NCBI RefSeq assembly: GCF_000689415.1
Contig: NZ_HG322950.1
Coordinates: 1,801,001 to 1,865,000 of the forward strand
Reading direction: 5' to 3'
DNA: 64,000 nt
Origin: Pseudomonas knackmussii B13
Lineage (GTDB): Bacteria > Pseudomonadota > Gammaproteobacteria > Pseudomonadales > Pseudomonadaceae
The translations under genes and the position numbers were made by a program. This document shows, piece by piece, positions 32,134 through 42,436 of this stretch; the first letter of the stretch is position 1, and each line of letters begins with the position of its first letter. The notes under the pieces are model-generated. The model made no database searches. It saw nothing but the letters and a program-made list of their open reading frames with translations, and was not told the origin of the DNA.

Positions 32134-33378
32134 TCAGCTGTGCTCGCCTACGCCGGCGTCCTCCGGCTCCTCGGCCAGGCAGGCCGCGGCGGTGAAGAGC
32201 ACGTCGGTGGAGGAGTTCAGGGCGGTTTCCGCCGAGTCCTGCAGGATGCTGATGACGAAGCCCACGGCCACCACCTGCATGGCCACTTCGCCGGAAATGC
32301 CGAACAGGCCGCAGGCCAGCGGGATCAGCAGCAGCGAGCCACCGGCCACGCCGGAGGCACCGCAAGCGCAGAGCGCGGACACCACGCAGAGCAGCAGCGC
32401 GCTGGGCAGGTCGACGGCGATGCCCAGGGTATTGGCCGCGGCCAGGCTGAGCACGCTGATGGTCACGGCCGCGCCGGCCATGTTGATGGTCGCGCCCAGC
32501 GGGATGGAGACCGAATAGGTGTCCTCGTGCAGGCCCAGGCGCTCGCACAGCTGCAGGTTGACCGGGATGTTGGCCGCCGAGCTGCGGGTGAAGAAGGCGG
32601 TCACGCCGCTCTCGCGCAGGCAGGTGAACACCAGCGGGTATGGATTGCGGCGCAACTTCCAGAACACGATCAGCGGGTTCACCACCAGCGCCACGAAGAG
32701 CATGCAGCCCAGCAGTACCGCGAGCAGGCGCAGGTAGCCGAGCAGCGCATCGAAGCCGGATTCGGCCAGGGTGCTGGCGACCAGGCCGAAGATGCCCAGC
32801 GGGGCGAAGGCGATGACCACGCGGACGATCAGGGTGACGCCGCCGGCCAGGTCGTCGAGCAGGTCGCGGGTGCTCTGCCGCGCGTGGCGCAGGGCGATGC
32901 CCAGGCCCACGGCCCAGCCGAGGATGCCGATGAAGTTGGCCTCCAGCAGTGCCTTGACCGGGTTGCTGGCGATGCTGAAGAGCAGCGTGCGCAGCACTTC
33001 GCCGATGCCGCCCGGTGGCGCCGTCTCGCTGGCAGCCGCAGTGCTCAGGACCAGTGTCGAGGGGAAGGCGAAGCTGACGGACACGGCGACCACGGCCGCG
33101 GCGAAGGTGCCCAGCAGGTAGAGCACCAGGATCGGCCGGATGTGCGTGCGCTGGCCGGCCTTGTGGTTGGCGATGGAGGCGCAGACCAGCACCAGTACCA
33201 GGACCGGAGCCACGGCCTTGAGCGCCGAAATGAACAGCTTGCCGAGCAGGCCGACGGCCAGCGCCGCCTGCGGGGCGAGGAAGGCGAGGGCGATGCCGGC
33301 CAGCATGCCGACGAAGATACGCATGACCAGGCTGCTGCGCTGGATGCGTTGGACGAGAGTTGGAGCCGGAAGAGTCAT
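32134..33378 (-). CDS. sstT: Serine/threonine:sodium symporter
   Basis: Imports serine and threonine with Na+. 414 residues from the ATG at 33378 (MTLPAPTLVQRI); the longer frame to 33492 is rejected. DAACS-family motifs: RSSAANIPVNLQLCERLGL and SIPLGATINMAGAAVTI. It has the shorter N terminus characteristic of SstT. About eight membrane helices plus re-entrant loops. It lies downstream of the DapF-like gene on the same strand, 200 bp away. Confidence 0.93.
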   Translation of the reverse strand: MTLPAPTLVQRIQRSSLVMRIFVGMLAGIALAFLAPQAALAVGLLGKLFISALKAVAPVLVLVLVCASIANHKAGQRTHIRPILVLYLLGTFAAAVVAVSVSFAFPSTLVLSTAAASETAPPGGIGEVLRTLLFSIASNPVKALLEANFIGILGWAVGLGIALRHARQSTRDLLDDLAGGVTLIVRVVIAFAPLGIFGLVASTLAESGFDALLGYLRLLAVLLGCMLFVALVVNPLIVFWKLRRNPYPLVFTCLRESGVTAFFTRSSAANIPVNLQLCERLGLHEDTYSVSIPLGATINMAGAAVTISVLSLAAANTLGIAVDLPSALLLCVVSALCACGASGVAGGSLLLIPLACGLFGISGEVAMQVVAVGFVISILQDSAETALNSSTDVLFTAAACLAEEPEDAGVGEHS

Positions 33379-33578
33379 GACCTTACCGCTGCTTGAGAAT
33401 GGGAACGCGAACCGTACGGGCCGCGGAAGGGCGCGGATTATGCCGTCATGGGCGGGGAAATGCTCGGCAGTCGTCGGAAAGCGCGTGCGCATTGGGGGTT
33501 GGGACCGGCTCAGTATCCCCTGCGCACTCCGCCATTGCGTTGACCTATGCCAGCCTTGTCGGAGAACGCCGCGTGCCT

Positions 33579-34412
33579 TCAGTCACGCAGGCACTCCGCA
33601 TCCAGATGCAGTTCACCGATGCGCTGCACGGCGCCACGCATATGCACGCGATAGTCGTCCTCGACCCGGATGCGCAGCAGGCCGCCGGCCAGGTGAACGG
33701 TAATCTCGCTGTCGCAGTAGCCTTTCAGCCGGGCCACGGCCGCCGCCGCGCAGCTGCTGGTGCCCGAAGCGAGGGTGTAGCCGGCGCCGCGCTCCCAGAT
33801 TTCCACGCGCAGGTCGTTGCGCCCGAGCACCTGGACGAACTGCACGTTGGTGCGGTTGGGGAACAGCGCATGGGATTCCAGCAGCGGCCCCAGTGTTTTC
33901 GCCAGTTGCGCCTCGGTGTGTTCGACGAAGACCACGCAATGCGGATTGCCCATGGAGACCGCGTTCAGGCGCAGGTCGTGGCCGTCCAGTTGCAGCGGAA
34001 TGTCCAGCGCCTGCGGGGTGTCGACCCGCACCGGGATGGCGGCGCTGGCGAACTGCGCGTGGCCCATGTCCACCTCGACCTCGCGGCCCTGGTCGAACAC
34101 CTGGCTGGTGACCGGCCCGGCCACGGTGACGATGCGGAACGGCTGTTCATCCACCAGACCCTGGTCCCACAGGTAGCGGGAGAAGATGCGCAGGCCGTTG
34201 CCGCTGCGCTCGGCGAGCGAGCCGTCGGGATTGAGGATGCGCAGGCCGAAGGCGCCGGCGTCGCGGCCCTCGGGGACGAGGATGCCGTCCGAGCCCAGGC
34301 CGCGATGGCGGTCGCAGATGCGCACGACCGCTGCGTCATTGAAGGGGAAGGGCTCGCTGCCGGCGTAGACCAGGTAGTCGTTGCCCAGGGCGTGGTACTT
34401 GAGGAAGCGCAT
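33579..34412 (-). CDS. DapF-like protein (diaminopimelate epimerase superfamily) with Ser/Ser active site
   Basis: 277 residues, normal DapF length. The fold signature is clear: YHALGNDYLVY at the N terminus, NPDGSLAERSGNGLRIF, SMGNPHCVVFV and WERGAGYTLASGT. In true DapF the two catalytic cysteines sit in CGNG and ACGTG. Here they are Ser70 (RSGNG) and Ser216 (ASGTS), so both acid-base thiols are missing. Pseudomonas normally encodes a canonical dapF beside lysA elsewhere. This is therefore likely a divergent racemase/epimerase of unknown substrate or an inactive paralogue. Neighbours are a urea transporter and sstT. Confidence 0.85.
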   Translation of the reverse strand: MRFLKYHALGNDYLVYAGSEPFPFNDAAVVRICDRHRGLGSDGILVPEGRDAGAFGLRILNPDGSLAERSGNGLRIFSRYLWDQGLVDEQPFRIVTVAGPVTSQVFDQGREVEVDMGHAQFASAAIPVRVDTPQALDIPLQLDGHDLRLNAVSMGNPHCVVFVEHTEAQLAKTLGPLLESHALFPNRTNVQFVQVLGRNDLRVEIWERGAGYTLASGTSSCAAAAVARLKGYCDSEITVHLAGGLLRIRVEDDYRVHMRGAVQRIGELHLDAECLRD

Positions 34413-34481
34413 CGCGGATCGGGTCCCAGGTGGCGGAGCCCAGCACTATAGCCAGGCCCGCGCGCGCCCGCCCGATTCGCC

Positions 34482-35372
34482 TCAGCTGTTGGGCAGCGGG
34501 GCGCGCCGCGACGCCGGGCGCAGCAGGCGTTCGCCGAGGATCACCAGCAGGCAGGCGAAGATGAACGGCGAGGTCATGAACGGAATGCCGAGGGTGACCA
34601 TCGCCCGCTGCAGCAGCAAGGCCAGCACGGCGCCGGCGGCTGGGGCGATCAGGCTCGGGCTGCGCAGGGCCAGGGCGAGGGCGGCCAGGGCGCTGTTCAT
34701 GCCGAGCAAGCCGCTCTGCACGTCGCCTTGCGGGATGCCGGCGAAGACCGCCACCGGCAGCACCATCACCGCGCCGAACAGGGCCCATGTCGCCGCACGC
34801 GGCGCGCCGAGCAGCAGGCCGAGGAAGATAAGCGCGCCGGCCAGGGGCGCGTCGAGGAAGATCACCTGGCCGAAGGCGCGGCTGGTGGCTTCGAGGAAGG
34901 CCGGCAGCGGCAGGTTCAGCAGGCCCGCGCCGGGCGCGGCGGCGCCCAGGCCGAGCCAATGGCCCAGCGGCTGCAGGCTCCAGCCGAGCAATACGAAGGC
35001 CAGGGTGTAGGGCGGCAAGCCACGGCGGTGACGCGAGGCGTTCAGCAGCAGGTGCTGCAGCAGCACGCTGGCGATGCTGGCGAGCAGCACCAGGATCACC
35101 AGCGCCGGCGACCAGGCGAACTTCAATGGCAGCAGCATTCCGATGAGCACGGCGTTGTAGCCGTACAGGCCGGCGTCGATGTCGTCCGCGCGGTAGCGCA
35201 GCAGGCTGGCGCAAGCCGGGCCGGCGATGGCGCCGAGCAGGGCGCCGGGCAGCAGGGCGGGCGCGCAGGCGCCGATCAGGGCCAGGCAAAGCAGGCCGAA
35301 CAGCGGAGCGGGCTGCAGGAATACCTGGCTGAAGCCGCGCAGCCAGAGGGTCAATAAAGGAAGTGGGCGCAT
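34482..35372 (-). CDS. Urea transporter (UT family)
   Basis: Integral membrane protein, 296 residues. The repeated UT-family motifs GLYGYNAVLIGMLL (about residues 68-81) and LLGMNSALAALAL (about 222-234) mark the two halves of the channel, each ending in a PxxxF/T-type block (PFMTSPFIFACLL). It should conduct urea or similar small amides passively. No urease genes are nearby. It is upstream of the DapF-like gene on the same strand (69-bp gap). Confidence 0.9.
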   Translation of the reverse strand: MRPLPLLTLWLRGFSQVFLQPAPLFGLLCLALIGACAPALLPGALLGAIAGPACASLLRYRADDIDAGLYGYNAVLIGMLLPLKFAWSPALVILVLLASIASVLLQHLLLNASRHRRGLPPYTLAFVLLGWSLQPLGHWLGLGAAAPGAGLLNLPLPAFLEATSRAFGQVIFLDAPLAGALIFLGLLLGAPRAATWALFGAVMVLPVAVFAGIPQGDVQSGLLGMNSALAALALALRSPSLIAPAAGAVLALLLQRAMVTLGIPFMTSPFIFACLLVILGERLLRPASRRAPLPNS

Positions 35373-35514
35373 CTGAGGTCTGGGCAGTCAAGGGGGATCC
35401 GGGCTTCTCCGGTTCCGCGTCGGCGGCCGTGCCTTCCATCGGGGGAGGGCATCGCGGGAAGCTCCGTGGGCAGAATCTGCGGGCGCCATTCTGCCACGGC
35501 ACCATTTTGGGGCG

Positions 35515-35561
35515 TGAATAAAAAAGAGGCCGGTCGCCGGGATCGCCGGCGGGTGGCCTCG
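35515..35561 (-). terminator. Intrinsic terminator of the gcl-hyi-glxR-ttuD-pyk operon
   Basis: On the minus strand, CGAGGCC and GGCCTC enclose an inner CGCCGG/CCGGCG stem and are followed by TTTTTTATTC. It lies about 215 bp beyond the pyk stop. Confidence 0.8.
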
Positions 35562-35634
35562 AATGTCCATAGCCTGCGTGGGAGGTTGCGAGGATGGCTA
35601 TGGCCGACAGTCGTTGCGGGCCGTTCAAGGCCAA

Positions 35635-35686
35635 TCCCGGACGGACGGGGTCGCGGCCCCGTTTTCCCGGCCCCGTCCGTCCGGGA
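35635..35686. repeat. Perfect 16-bp inverted repeat
   Basis: TCCCGGACGGACGGGG (35635-35650) and CCCCGTCCGTCCGGGA (35671-35686) with a 20-bp loop. No T-run follows. It is unrelated to the two REP-like families and may be another repeat type or an RNA-stability hairpin for the pyk message. Confidence 0.7.
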
Positions 35687-35756
35687 GTGACGCTGTGTGG
35701 AGGCACGCCTTGGCGTGGCTCCGGAATGCTTTTTCTCGCGCCGTCAGGCGCGAGGC

Positions 35757-35785
35757 TATTCGCGAGCAAGCTCGCTCCTACGAAG
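35757..35785. repeat. REP-like element, family B, at the end of pyk
   Basis: TTCGCGAGCAAGCTCGCTCC followed by TACGAAG. Read on the minus strand, the TAG of GTAGGAGCGAGC is the pyk stop codon. Confidence 0.8.
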
Positions 35786-37211
35786 CGGAGAGTGCCGGCG
35801 CTACTGTCTCGATGCGCAGCATGTTGGTGCTGCCCGGCTGGCCGAACGGCAGGCCGGCGGTGACCACCACGGTGTCGCCACGCTGCGCCATGCGCTGGGC
35901 GAGGGCGATTTCCAGGGCGGTGGCGCAGATTTCGTCGACATGCGCCAGCTGTTCGTTGACCACCGAGTACACGCCCCAGGCCACGCTCAGCCGCCGCGCC
36001 GCGCGCAGGTTGGGCGTGAGGCTGAGGATCGGCGCCTTCGGCCGCTCGCGGGAGGCGCGCAGGGTGGAAGCGCCGGACTCGGTGTAGTTGACCAGCACCG
36101 CCACCGGCAGGATGCGGCTGATGCGGCGGATGGCGCAGCTGATGGCGTCGGAGACCGTGGCTTCCGGCTCCGGGCGGTTCAGCTCCAGCTGGCCCTGGTA
36201 ATCCGGCTCGGCTTCGACCTGGCGGATGATCTTCGCCATCATCTCCACCGCTTCCACCGGGTACTGGCCGGAGGCGGTCTCGGCGCTGAGCATCACGCAG
36301 TCGGCGCCTTCGCTGACGGCGGTCGCCACGTCAGTCACTTCTGCGCGGGTCGGTGCCGGCGAGAAACGCATGGATTCGAGCATCTGCGTGGCCACCACCA
36401 CCGGGCGCCCCAGCTCGCGGCAGACCTGGATGATGCGTTTCTGGATGCCCGGTACGTTCTGTGCCGGCACCTCCACGCCGAGATCGCCCCGGGCAACCAT
36501 GATGGCGTCGGCCAGGCGGGCGATCTCCTCGATGGACTGCACCGCCGAGGGCTTCTCGATCTTGGCCATGATGAAGGCCTTGTCGCCGATCAGCGCGCGG
36601 GCTTCTTCTATATCTTCCGGCCGCTGCACGAAGGACAGCGCCACCCAGTCCACGCCCAGCTCCAGGCCGAACTCCAGATCACGGCGGTCCTTGGCGGTCA
36701 GCGGGCTGAGCTTGAGCACCGCCTCGGGAACGTTGACGCCCTTGCGGTCGGACAGCTCGCCGCTGTTGAGCACGCGGGTCTCGATGGCGTCGCCGTGGTT
36801 GTTCAGCACCTGCAGGCGGATGCGGCCGTCGTCCAGCAGCAGGCTCATGCCTGGCTCCAGCGCCTGGATGATTTCCGGGTGCGGCAGCTTCACGCGGCGC
36901 TCGTCGCCCGGTGCGTCGTTGAGGTCGAGGGTGAAACTCTGGCCCTTGTTCAGTTGCACCGCGCCGCTTTCGAAGCGGCCGACACGCAGCTTCGGCCCCT
37001 GCAGGTCCATGAGGATGCCGATGGGCGTATTCAGCTCGGCCTCGACTTCACGCACCCACTGGTAGCGCTGGGCGTGGTCGGCGAATTCGCCGTGGCTGAA
37101 GTTCAGGCGGAACAGGTTGGCGCCGGCGTCCACCAGGGCGCGGATGTCCTCGCGGCCCTTGATGGCCGGGCCGAGGGTGGCGAGGATCTTGACCTTCTTG
37201 TCGCTGTTCAT
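35778..37211 (-). CDS. pyk: Pyruvate kinase
   Basis: Converts phosphoenolpyruvate and ADP to pyruvate and ATP. 477 residues from the ATG at 37211; longer in-frame extensions overlap ttuD. Family blocks: KILATLGPAIKG, FRLNFSHGEFADH, MDLQGPKLRVG, the catalytic MAKIEKPSAVQSIEEI and MVARGDLGVEVP. The start overlaps the ttuD stop (ATGA), so it is the last gene of the glyoxylate operon and channels its glycerate product toward pyruvate. The stop codon lies inside a REP-like element. Confidence 0.97.
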   Translation of the reverse strand: MNSDKKVKILATLGPAIKGREDIRALVDAGANLFRLNFSHGEFADHAQRYQWVREVEAELNTPIGILMDLQGPKLRVGRFESGAVQLNKGQSFTLDLNDAPGDERRVKLPHPEIIQALEPGMSLLLDDGRIRLQVLNNHGDAIETRVLNSGELSDRKGVNVPEAVLKLSPLTAKDRRDLEFGLELGVDWVALSFVQRPEDIEEARALIGDKAFIMAKIEKPSAVQSIEEIARLADAIMVARGDLGVEVPAQNVPGIQKRIIQVCRELGRPVVVATQMLESMRFSPAPTRAEVTDVATAVSEGADCVMLSAETASGQYPVEAVEMMAKIIRQVEAEPDYQGQLELNRPEPEATVSDAISCAIRRISRILPVAVLVNYTESGASTLRASRERPKAPILSLTPNLRAARRLSVAWGVYSVVNEQLAHVDEICATALEIALAQRMAQRGDTVVVTAGLPFGQPGSTNMLRIETVAPALSAS

Positions 37212-38482
37212 TGCTCGGCACTCTCGAGAATCAGGATGGCGCGGAAGTCGTTGACGTTGGTGCGGGTCGGCCCGGTGGTGACCAGGTCGCCCAGCTCGGC
37301 GAAGAAGCCGAAGCCGTTGTTGTCGTCCAGTTCGTGCAGCGGATTCAGCCCGGCGGCGAGGGCGCGCTTGTAGCTGCACGGGCTCATCAGCGCGCCGGCG
37401 TTGTTCTCCATGCCGTCGATGCCGTCGGTGTCGCCGGCCAGGGCCCAGATACCCGGCTCGCCCTTGAGCGCGGCGGTGAGGCTGAGCAGGAATTCGGCGT
37501 TGCGCCCGCCACGGCCCTTGCCGCGCACGGTCACGGTGGTCTCGCCGCCGGAGAGGATCAGGCAGGGCGCTTTGAGCGGCTGGCCATGCTTGCGCACCTG
37601 GCGGGCGATGCCGGCGTGGACCTTGGCCACGTCGCGCGATTCGCCCTCCAGGTCGCCCAGGATCAGTACCTCGAGGCCGGCTTCGCGAGCCTTGGCGGCG
37701 GCCGCGTCGAGGGCCTGCTGCGGGGTGGCGATCAGCGTGAAGTAGCTGCGTGCCAGGCACGGGTCGCCGGGCTTCACGGTCTCCGAGCGCGGGTCTTCCA
37801 GCCAGGCACGGATGTGTGCGGGCACTTCGATGCCGTAGCGCTTGAGGATCGCCAGGGCGTCGGCGGAGGTGGTCGGGTCGCCCACGGTGGGGCCGGAGGC
37901 AATCACCGTGGCCTCGTCGCCGGGCACGTCGGAAATCGCGTAGGTGTAGACGCTCGCCGGCCAGCAGGCGCGGGCCAGGCGACCGCCCTTGATCGCCGAG
38001 AGGTGCTTGCGCACGCAGTTCATCTCGTCGATGGCGGCGCCGGACTTGAGCAGCGCTTTATTCAGCGCGCGCTTGTCGTCGAGGCTGATGCCTTCGGCGG
38101 GCAGTGCGAGCAGGGCCGAGCCGCCGCCGGAAAGCAGGAAGATGACGCGGTCGTCCTCGGTCAGGCCGCTGACCAGCTCCAGCACGCGGCGGGCGACGCG
38201 CTCGCCGGCGTCGTCCGGCACTGGGTGCGCGGCTTCGACCACTTCGATGCGCTGGCAATTGGCGCCGTAGCCGTAGGGGGCGACCACAAGGCCGTCGACC
38301 TCGCCGTTCCAGTGCGCTTCGGCCACCTCGGCCATGGCGCCTGCAGCCTTGCCGGCGCCGATGACGATGGTGCGCCCGCCGTGCACGCGCGGCAGGTGGC
38401 GGGCCAGGGTCTGCGCCGGGTGGGCGGCGGCGATGGCGGTGTCGAACAGCTCGCGCAGCAGGGTGCGTGGGTCGAGGCTCAT
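37208..38482 (-). CDS. ttuD: Glycerate kinase type 2 / hydroxypyruvate reductase (MOFRL family)
   Basis: 424 residues from the ATG at 38482 with GAGGAA upstream. Signature blocks: VIGAGKAAGAMAEVAEAHW, FLLSGGGSALLALPAEGI, NCVRKHLSAIKGGRLA and the C-terminal MOFRL domain (GGRNAEFLLSLTAALKG, WALAGDTDGIDGM). Members phosphorylate glycerate to 2-phosphoglycerate; older annotations call them hydroxypyruvate reductase. Its place after glxR and before pyk fits the kinase role. Confidence 0.93.
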   Translation of the reverse strand: MSLDPRTLLRELFDTAIAAAHPAQTLARHLPRVHGGRTIVIGAGKAAGAMAEVAEAHWNGEVDGLVVAPYGYGANCQRIEVVEAAHPVPDDAGERVARRVLELVSGLTEDDRVIFLLSGGGSALLALPAEGISLDDKRALNKALLKSGAAIDEMNCVRKHLSAIKGGRLARACWPASVYTYAISDVPGDEATVIASGPTVGDPTTSADALAILKRYGIEVPAHIRAWLEDPRSETVKPGDPCLARSYFTLIATPQQALDAAAAKAREAGLEVLILGDLEGESRDVAKVHAGIARQVRKHGQPLKAPCLILSGGETTVTVRGKGRGGRNAEFLLSLTAALKGEPGIWALAGDTDGIDGMENNAGALMSPCSYKRALAAGLNPLHELDDNNGFGFFAELGDLVTTGPTRTNVNDFRAILILESAEQ

Positions 38483-38673
38483 GTCGGGTTCCTCAGGTTC
38501 TTGTTGTCCTTGCGGCATTCCGCAGGCGCCTGGCGAGAAGCGCCTGGGGGATGCCTTCGAAACACCCGGCCGGCGAGGCCGTGATTCACACCGGCCGGGG
38601 TTCGAAAGCTTCGTTGCTGCCTGCCGGCCCCGGTCACTCCCATAACCAGGGGCAGCAGGTGGCAGCCGATTCC

Positions 38674-39564
38674 TCAGTCCTTGCGGATCGAGAAGTTGGC
38701 CATGTGCTCCAGGCCCTTGATCAGGCCGGAGTGGTCCCAGTTGGCGCCGCCGATGGCCGCGCAGGTGCTGAACACCTGCTGGGCGTTGGCGGTGTTGGGC
38801 AGGTTCAGGCCCAGTTCGCGGGCGCCGGCCAGGGCCAGGTTGAGGTCTTTCTGGTGCAGGGCGATGCGGAAGCCCGGGTCGAAGGTGCCCTTGATCATGC
38901 GTTCGCCGTGGACCTCGAGGATGCGCGAGGAGGCGAAGCCGCCCATCAGCGCTTCACGCACCTTGGCCGGGTCGGCGCCGTTGCGGGCGGCGAACAGCAG
39001 GGCTTCGGCCACTGCCTGGATGTTCAGCGCGACGATGATCTGGTTGGCCACCTTGGCGGTCTGGCCGTCGCCGTTGCCGCCGACGCGGGTGATGTTCTTG
39101 CCCATGGCCTGGAACAGCGGCAGGGCGCGTTCGAAGGCGTTCGGGCAGCCGCCGACCATGATGCTCAGGCTGGCCGCCTTGGCGCCGACTTCACCGCCGG
39201 ACACCGGGGCGTCCAGGTATTGCGCACCGGTGGCCTTGATCTTCTCGGCGAAGGCCTTGGTCGCGGTGGGCGAGATCGAGCTCATGTCGATCACCACCTT
39301 GTTCGGGCCGACGCCCTCGGCGATGCCGTCCTTGCGGAACAGCACGTCTTCGACCTGCGGGGTGTCCGGCACCATGACGATGATGAACTCGGCTTCCTGG
39401 GCCACTTCCTTCGGATTGGCCAGGCCGATGGCGCCGCCGGCGACCAGGGCGGCCGGAGCGGCATCGTGATGGGTGGAGATGAAGAGCTGGTGGCCGGCTT
39501 TCTGCAGGTTCTGCGCCATGGGCAGGCCCATGATGCCGGTGCCGATGAATCCGATCTTGGCCAT
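38674..39564 (-). CDS. glxR: Tartronate semialdehyde reductase (2-hydroxy-3-oxopropionate reductase)
   Basis: Reduces tartronate semialdehyde to D-glycerate with NAD(P)H. 296 residues from the ATG at 39564. Rossmann motif GFIGTGIMGLPMAQNL, substrate-binding DAPVSGGEVGAK, catalytic lysine in GDGQTAKVANQI. Third gene of the gcl operon. GGAGATACC precedes the start. Confidence 0.96.
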   Translation of the reverse strand: MAKIGFIGTGIMGLPMAQNLQKAGHQLFISTHHDAAPAALVAGGAIGLANPKEVAQEAEFIIVMVPDTPQVEDVLFRKDGIAEGVGPNKVVIDMSSISPTATKAFAEKIKATGAQYLDAPVSGGEVGAKAASLSIMVGGCPNAFERALPLFQAMGKNITRVGGNGDGQTAKVANQIIVALNIQAVAEALLFAARNGADPAKVREALMGGFASSRILEVHGERMIKGTFDPGFRIALHQKDLNLALAGARELGLNLPNTANAQQVFSTCAAIGGANWDHSGLIKGLEHMANFSIRKD

Positions 39565-39660
39565 GAGGGTATCTCCTGGTTTCTCGTGTGGGGTTCGCGC
39601 TGGGCGCGGCGTGTTTGTGGTTTTTGGGCCCCCAGGTTCGCGTGGACCCAGCAAAAAGCA

Positions 39661-40443
39661 TCAGATCGCGTTATGGCTCTTCAGCCAGCCGAGGCCCGCC
39701 TCGGTGGTGGTCGCCGGCTTGTATTCGCAGCCGACCCAGCCCTGGTAGCCGATGCGGTCCAGGTGGCCGAACAGGAAGCGGTAGTTGATCTCGCCGGTGC
39801 CCGGTTCGTGGCGGCCAGGGTTGTCGGCGAGCTGGATGTGGTTGATCGCCGGCAGGTGTTTTTCCATGGTCCGGGCGAGGTCACCTTCCATGATCTGCAT
39901 GTGGTAGATGTCGTACTGCAGGAACAGGTTGGGGCTGCCGACCTTCTCGCGAATCTCCAGGGCCTGCTTCGTGGTTTGCAGGTAGAAGCCGGGGATGTCG
40001 AGCGTGTTGATCATCTCCATGACCAGCTTGATGCCCGCGGCCTCGAGCTTCTCGGCGGCGTACTCCAGGTTGTTCAGGAAGGTGTTCTCGATGGTCGCGC
40101 AGTCGTAGCCCTGCGGGCGGATGCCGGCCAGGCAGTTGACCTGCTGGTTGCCCAGCACCTTGGCGTAGGCGATGGCCTTGTCGACGCCGGCGCGGAATTC
40201 CTCGACGCGGTCCGGATGGCAGGCGATGCCGCGTTCGCCCTTGCCCCAGTCGCCGGCCGGCAGGTTGAACAGCACCTGCTGCAGGCCGTTGACGTCCAGC
40301 TTCGCCTTGATGGCTTCGGCCTGGAAGTCGTAGGGGAATAGATACTCGACACCACTGAAGCCGGCCTTGGCGGCGGCGTCGAAGCGGTCGAGGAAGTCCA
40401 CTTCGGTGAACAGCATCGAGAGGTTGGCGCAGAAACGGGGCAT
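39661..40443 (-). CDS. hyi: Hydroxypyruvate isomerase
   Basis: Interconverts hydroxypyruvate and tartronate semialdehyde. 260 residues from the ATG at 40443 (MPRFCANLSM), TIM-barrel fold of the xylose-isomerase-like superfamily. Metal ligands: Glu in VMEMINTLDIPG, the DIYHMQI block, HIQLADNPGRHEPGTGEINY, and Glu in VGCEYKPAT. The start follows AGGAGG. It lies between gcl and glxR. Confidence 0.95.
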   Translation of the reverse strand: MPRFCANLSMLFTEVDFLDRFDAAAKAGFSGVEYLFPYDFQAEAIKAKLDVNGLQQVLFNLPAGDWGKGERGIACHPDRVEEFRAGVDKAIAYAKVLGNQQVNCLAGIRPQGYDCATIENTFLNNLEYAAEKLEAAGIKLVMEMINTLDIPGFYLQTTKQALEIREKVGSPNLFLQYDIYHMQIMEGDLARTMEKHLPAINHIQLADNPGRHEPGTGEINYRFLFGHLDRIGYQGWVGCEYKPATTTEAGLGWLKSHNAI

Positions 40444-40550
40444 GTCGGGGCCTCCTGGTGATGATTCTTGTTTCCTGGGGTGGGCCTGCGATGGGCGGGT
40501 CGTGGCTTTCCCTGCCACGGGATCCGCCCACGCGGGGCCCGGTACTTGCG

Positions 40551-42326
<1,776 letters not shown>

Positions 42327-42402
42327 GGCCTTTCCCCTTGAGTCGGTGGTTTTTCTCGTTGGGGGCAAGGATGCCGACTGTGCCAAACCGGCGGAATTGA
42401 TG

Positions 42403-42434
42403 GATACTTCAGTTCTGTCGATATCTGGAGTATC
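42403..42434. promoter_or_regulatory. LysR-type operator between gcl and its regulator
   Basis: GATACT (42403-42408) and AGTATC (42429-42434) are inverted half-sites with inner TCAG/CTGG. The right arm almost touches the regulator's ATG, which fits autorepression. A similar GATACTTTGATTGTCGAT sequence follows the regulator gene (about 43360-43378). Confidence 0.55.
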
Positions 42435-42436
42435 GA

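Larger units (their letters stand above)
35373..35777. other. Gap between urea transporter and pyk (405 bp)
   Basis: No gene. It contains the probable terminator of the gcl-pyk operon (35515-35561), a perfect 16-bp inverted repeat (35635-35686), a small TCGCGCC/GGCGCGA hairpin (about 35737-35754) and a family-B REP-like unit that supplies the pyk stop codon (35757-35785). Confidence 0.7.
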
